From assembly GCA_039621445.1 (NCBI GenBank), contig CP154956.1:56555220-56619219 (forward strand): a stretch of DNA of 64,000 bases, in the 5' to 3' direction. The translations under genes were made by a program, and so were the position numbers. Positions within the stretch are counted from its first letter, which is position 1. Each line of letters starts with the position of its first letter. The stretch comes from Euglena gracilis. Its lineage: Eukaryota > Euglenida > Euglenophyceae > Euglenales. Positions 62,719 to 64,000 of the stretch are shown piece after piece. The notes under the pieces were generated by a model. That model had not been told where the DNA came from. It saw only the letters and a list, made by a program, of their open reading frames with translations, and searched no databases.

Positions 62719-63090
62719 AAATCTCGGGCGGCTGCCAGTGCCACCATTTTGCTTTTCGCAAGACCACTGCGAGGGCAACAGTTGACAAACGTACCCCCAA
62801 ACAAGAGTGAGTGGGCTGCTGGGGTTTTTCGAGGTGCGGCGGTCATGACCAGCCAGAAGTTCTGTTGGTGTGGGGGGTTGGGGCAGCGCACTGGTGCACA
62901 TGGTAGTAACCTGGCTGGCGTACGTATAGAAAAAATACCTGTCAAGAATAGTAATACAAGACTTTTCGTCCCTGGACTCCGGTTTGGGCGTGAACCCAGA
63001 GCCCCCGATACATGGTTTCTAAAAATGTGTCCTAGACGTCGGTTCGGGTCTGAAACCGGTGCCTGGGACGTCGGTTCAGGCATCTTTCCT
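62719..63090 (-). pseudogene. Recombinase cassette E, 5' part (inverted)
   Basis: The minus strand matches 55985-56320 of cassette D: terminal repeats, then TSALPQPPTPTELLAGHDR, and AAHSLLFGGTFVNCCPRSG, then SKMVALAAARDFQ up to the TIR-element insertion point. The D initiator and start context are recognisable, but the frame shifts at GHDRRTSKN. Confidence 0.6.
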
Positions 63091-63169
63091 GGGGAAGCTA
63101 GGCACAGTGTGGGGTTGAGGGGGGGGGGCAAGCGGCCGCGCGAGCGACTGCGCGGGGGGGGGGGGACCC

Positions 63170-63999
63170 CTGAGCTGCGTGCCTAGCCCCCAAGGGGAGT
63201 CCATAATTTCTCCATTCGACAAATGAAAAAAAAAATTTCTTGAAATTTGAAATGTATAAAATACAATAACTTGACTAAATTTGCATAGTTTAGGATTTCA
63301 ACTTTGTGAAAAGCAATTCTTCGGATTTGGCTTGTGACGAAGAACCTCTCGGACCTTGGTTGGACCCTCCGACCGAAAAAAAATTTGGTTCAGGAGCCCA
63401 CACCTGGAGGTCCTCAAGAAATCCCCACATCACAAGAATTCCTATCTCCATCACCATATGAACATTTCACTCAAAGGTGCAAGGTTTTTCATTTTAGCCA
63501 AGGTCAAACATATTATCTGATCTGGTGCCGAATGGAGGCCTGCCGATGAGTTTTGCTGGAGTCTCTCATGGTGATTTTCATGAGGTGTTTGCTAATCCTC
63601 GAACTTGCCCTTCGTTCATGACATCTGAATGTGCGTTTTCTATTCTCGGCTCTGGGCATTTTTTGAAAGAGTCATTGTTACTTGCACAATTGATAGTGTT
63701 TTTTTTCCAATTGAGCTTTTTCGCATATATTTTTTTGGTTTTTTTTTTTACAGCTAAACCCCAAGATGTTGGCCCAAAGAACCCAAAACCTGGCCCCAAG
63801 TTCCCAAAACTTTGGCCCTAGCCCGAAAACCTCAGCCCCAAGTACCCAAAATATTGGCCCGGCTCCTTCCTTGCCGATTTCTTTGTGTTCTCCTTACCTG
63901 TTTTCGGCTTGTTTCCCTACCAACCCCATGCATTCAATGGAAGAAATGACACATTGGGAGAGAAAAGGAGTATTGCTCCACTCACGTGTGGGCCAAGTT
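63170..63999 (+). other. A/T-richer unique sequence with possible exon start
   Basis: No repeat matches. A strong acceptor (TTTTTTTTTACAG, about 63752) precedes repeated CCCAAAACxTTGGCCC units of about 21 bp (63757-63860), which would encode a proline-rich stretch. An exon-like frame at 63525-63690 (GVSHGDFHEVFANPRTCPSF) is possible. No domain is recognised. The window ends inside this region. Confidence 0.3.
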
Positions 64000-64000
64000 G

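Noticed and set aside
63525-63821. 98-codon open frame near the window end as a gene
   Set aside because: It runs through an acceptor-like polypyrimidine tract and ends in a short tandem repeat; only a tentative exon is noted.
1-64000. Bacterial or organellar origin
   Set aside because: There are no operons or ribosome-binding sites, while GT-AG exons, internal RNA polymerase III boxes and eukaryotic finger domains are present.

Overview
The window looks like nuclear DNA of a eukaryote, most likely a protist with a large, transposon-rich genome. Supporting this are eukaryotic tRNA genes with A and B boxes, GT-AG introns, a degenerate TTAGGG-type tract, FYVE and BED zinc-finger exons, hAT-like and Tc1/mariner-like elements, a non-LTR-type reverse transcriptase relict and no compact operons. 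Species cannot be named from the sequence. Most long open frames are by-products of G/C homopolymers and repeats; real coding sequence is sparse and split by introns.

Layout. 0-15 kb: a minus-strand multi-FYVE gene (five exons, 14.34 to 4.25 kb) whose introns are packed with mobile elements, including two tandem copies (A and B) of a 1.5-kb repeat family containing 163-bp units. 15-20 kb: two hAT-type exons on opposite strands and a frameshifted reverse-transcriptase relict. 20-27 kb: a duplicated 0.8-kb repeat, a pair of 333-bp MITE-like elements and a 3-kb array of about 80-bp satellite units. 27-33 kb: possible exons of an unrecognised minus-strand gene, two tRNA-Asn genes in inverted orientation, an interstitial telomere-like tract with an adjacent 140-bp satellite, and a BED-finger exon. 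34-49 kb: a Tc1/mariner-like element with a nested recombinase cassette, two nearly identical about 0.9-kb fold-back elements, repeat copy C, and a second recombinase cassette inserted into a dispersed repeat whose empty sites are visible elsewhere in the window. 49-64 kb: tandem 113-bp repeats, a 399-bp TIR element with 3-bp target duplication, repeat copies E and D, a fold-back relict broken by a TA-flanked element encoding a PIP-box peptide, a fuller recombinase cassette and a rearranged one.

The most interesting system is a family of short (about 1.3-1.5 kb) cassettes built as hairpin, terminal inverted repeat, direct repeats, gene, direct repeats, terminal inverted repeat. Their genes share an N-terminal region and a core-binding-like region; the longer members continue into a segment with a G-Q-R-x-E motif resembling the first catalytic arginine box of tyrosine recombinases. 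Five cassettes or relicts, plus one truncated exon, lie in this window. Repeat sequence differs completely between members while architecture is kept. A 0.9-kb fold-back family may be a geneless relative.

Many entries rest on reading by eye. Boundaries marked with a target-site duplication are the firmest. Functional assignments of split exons are inference from motif spacing.
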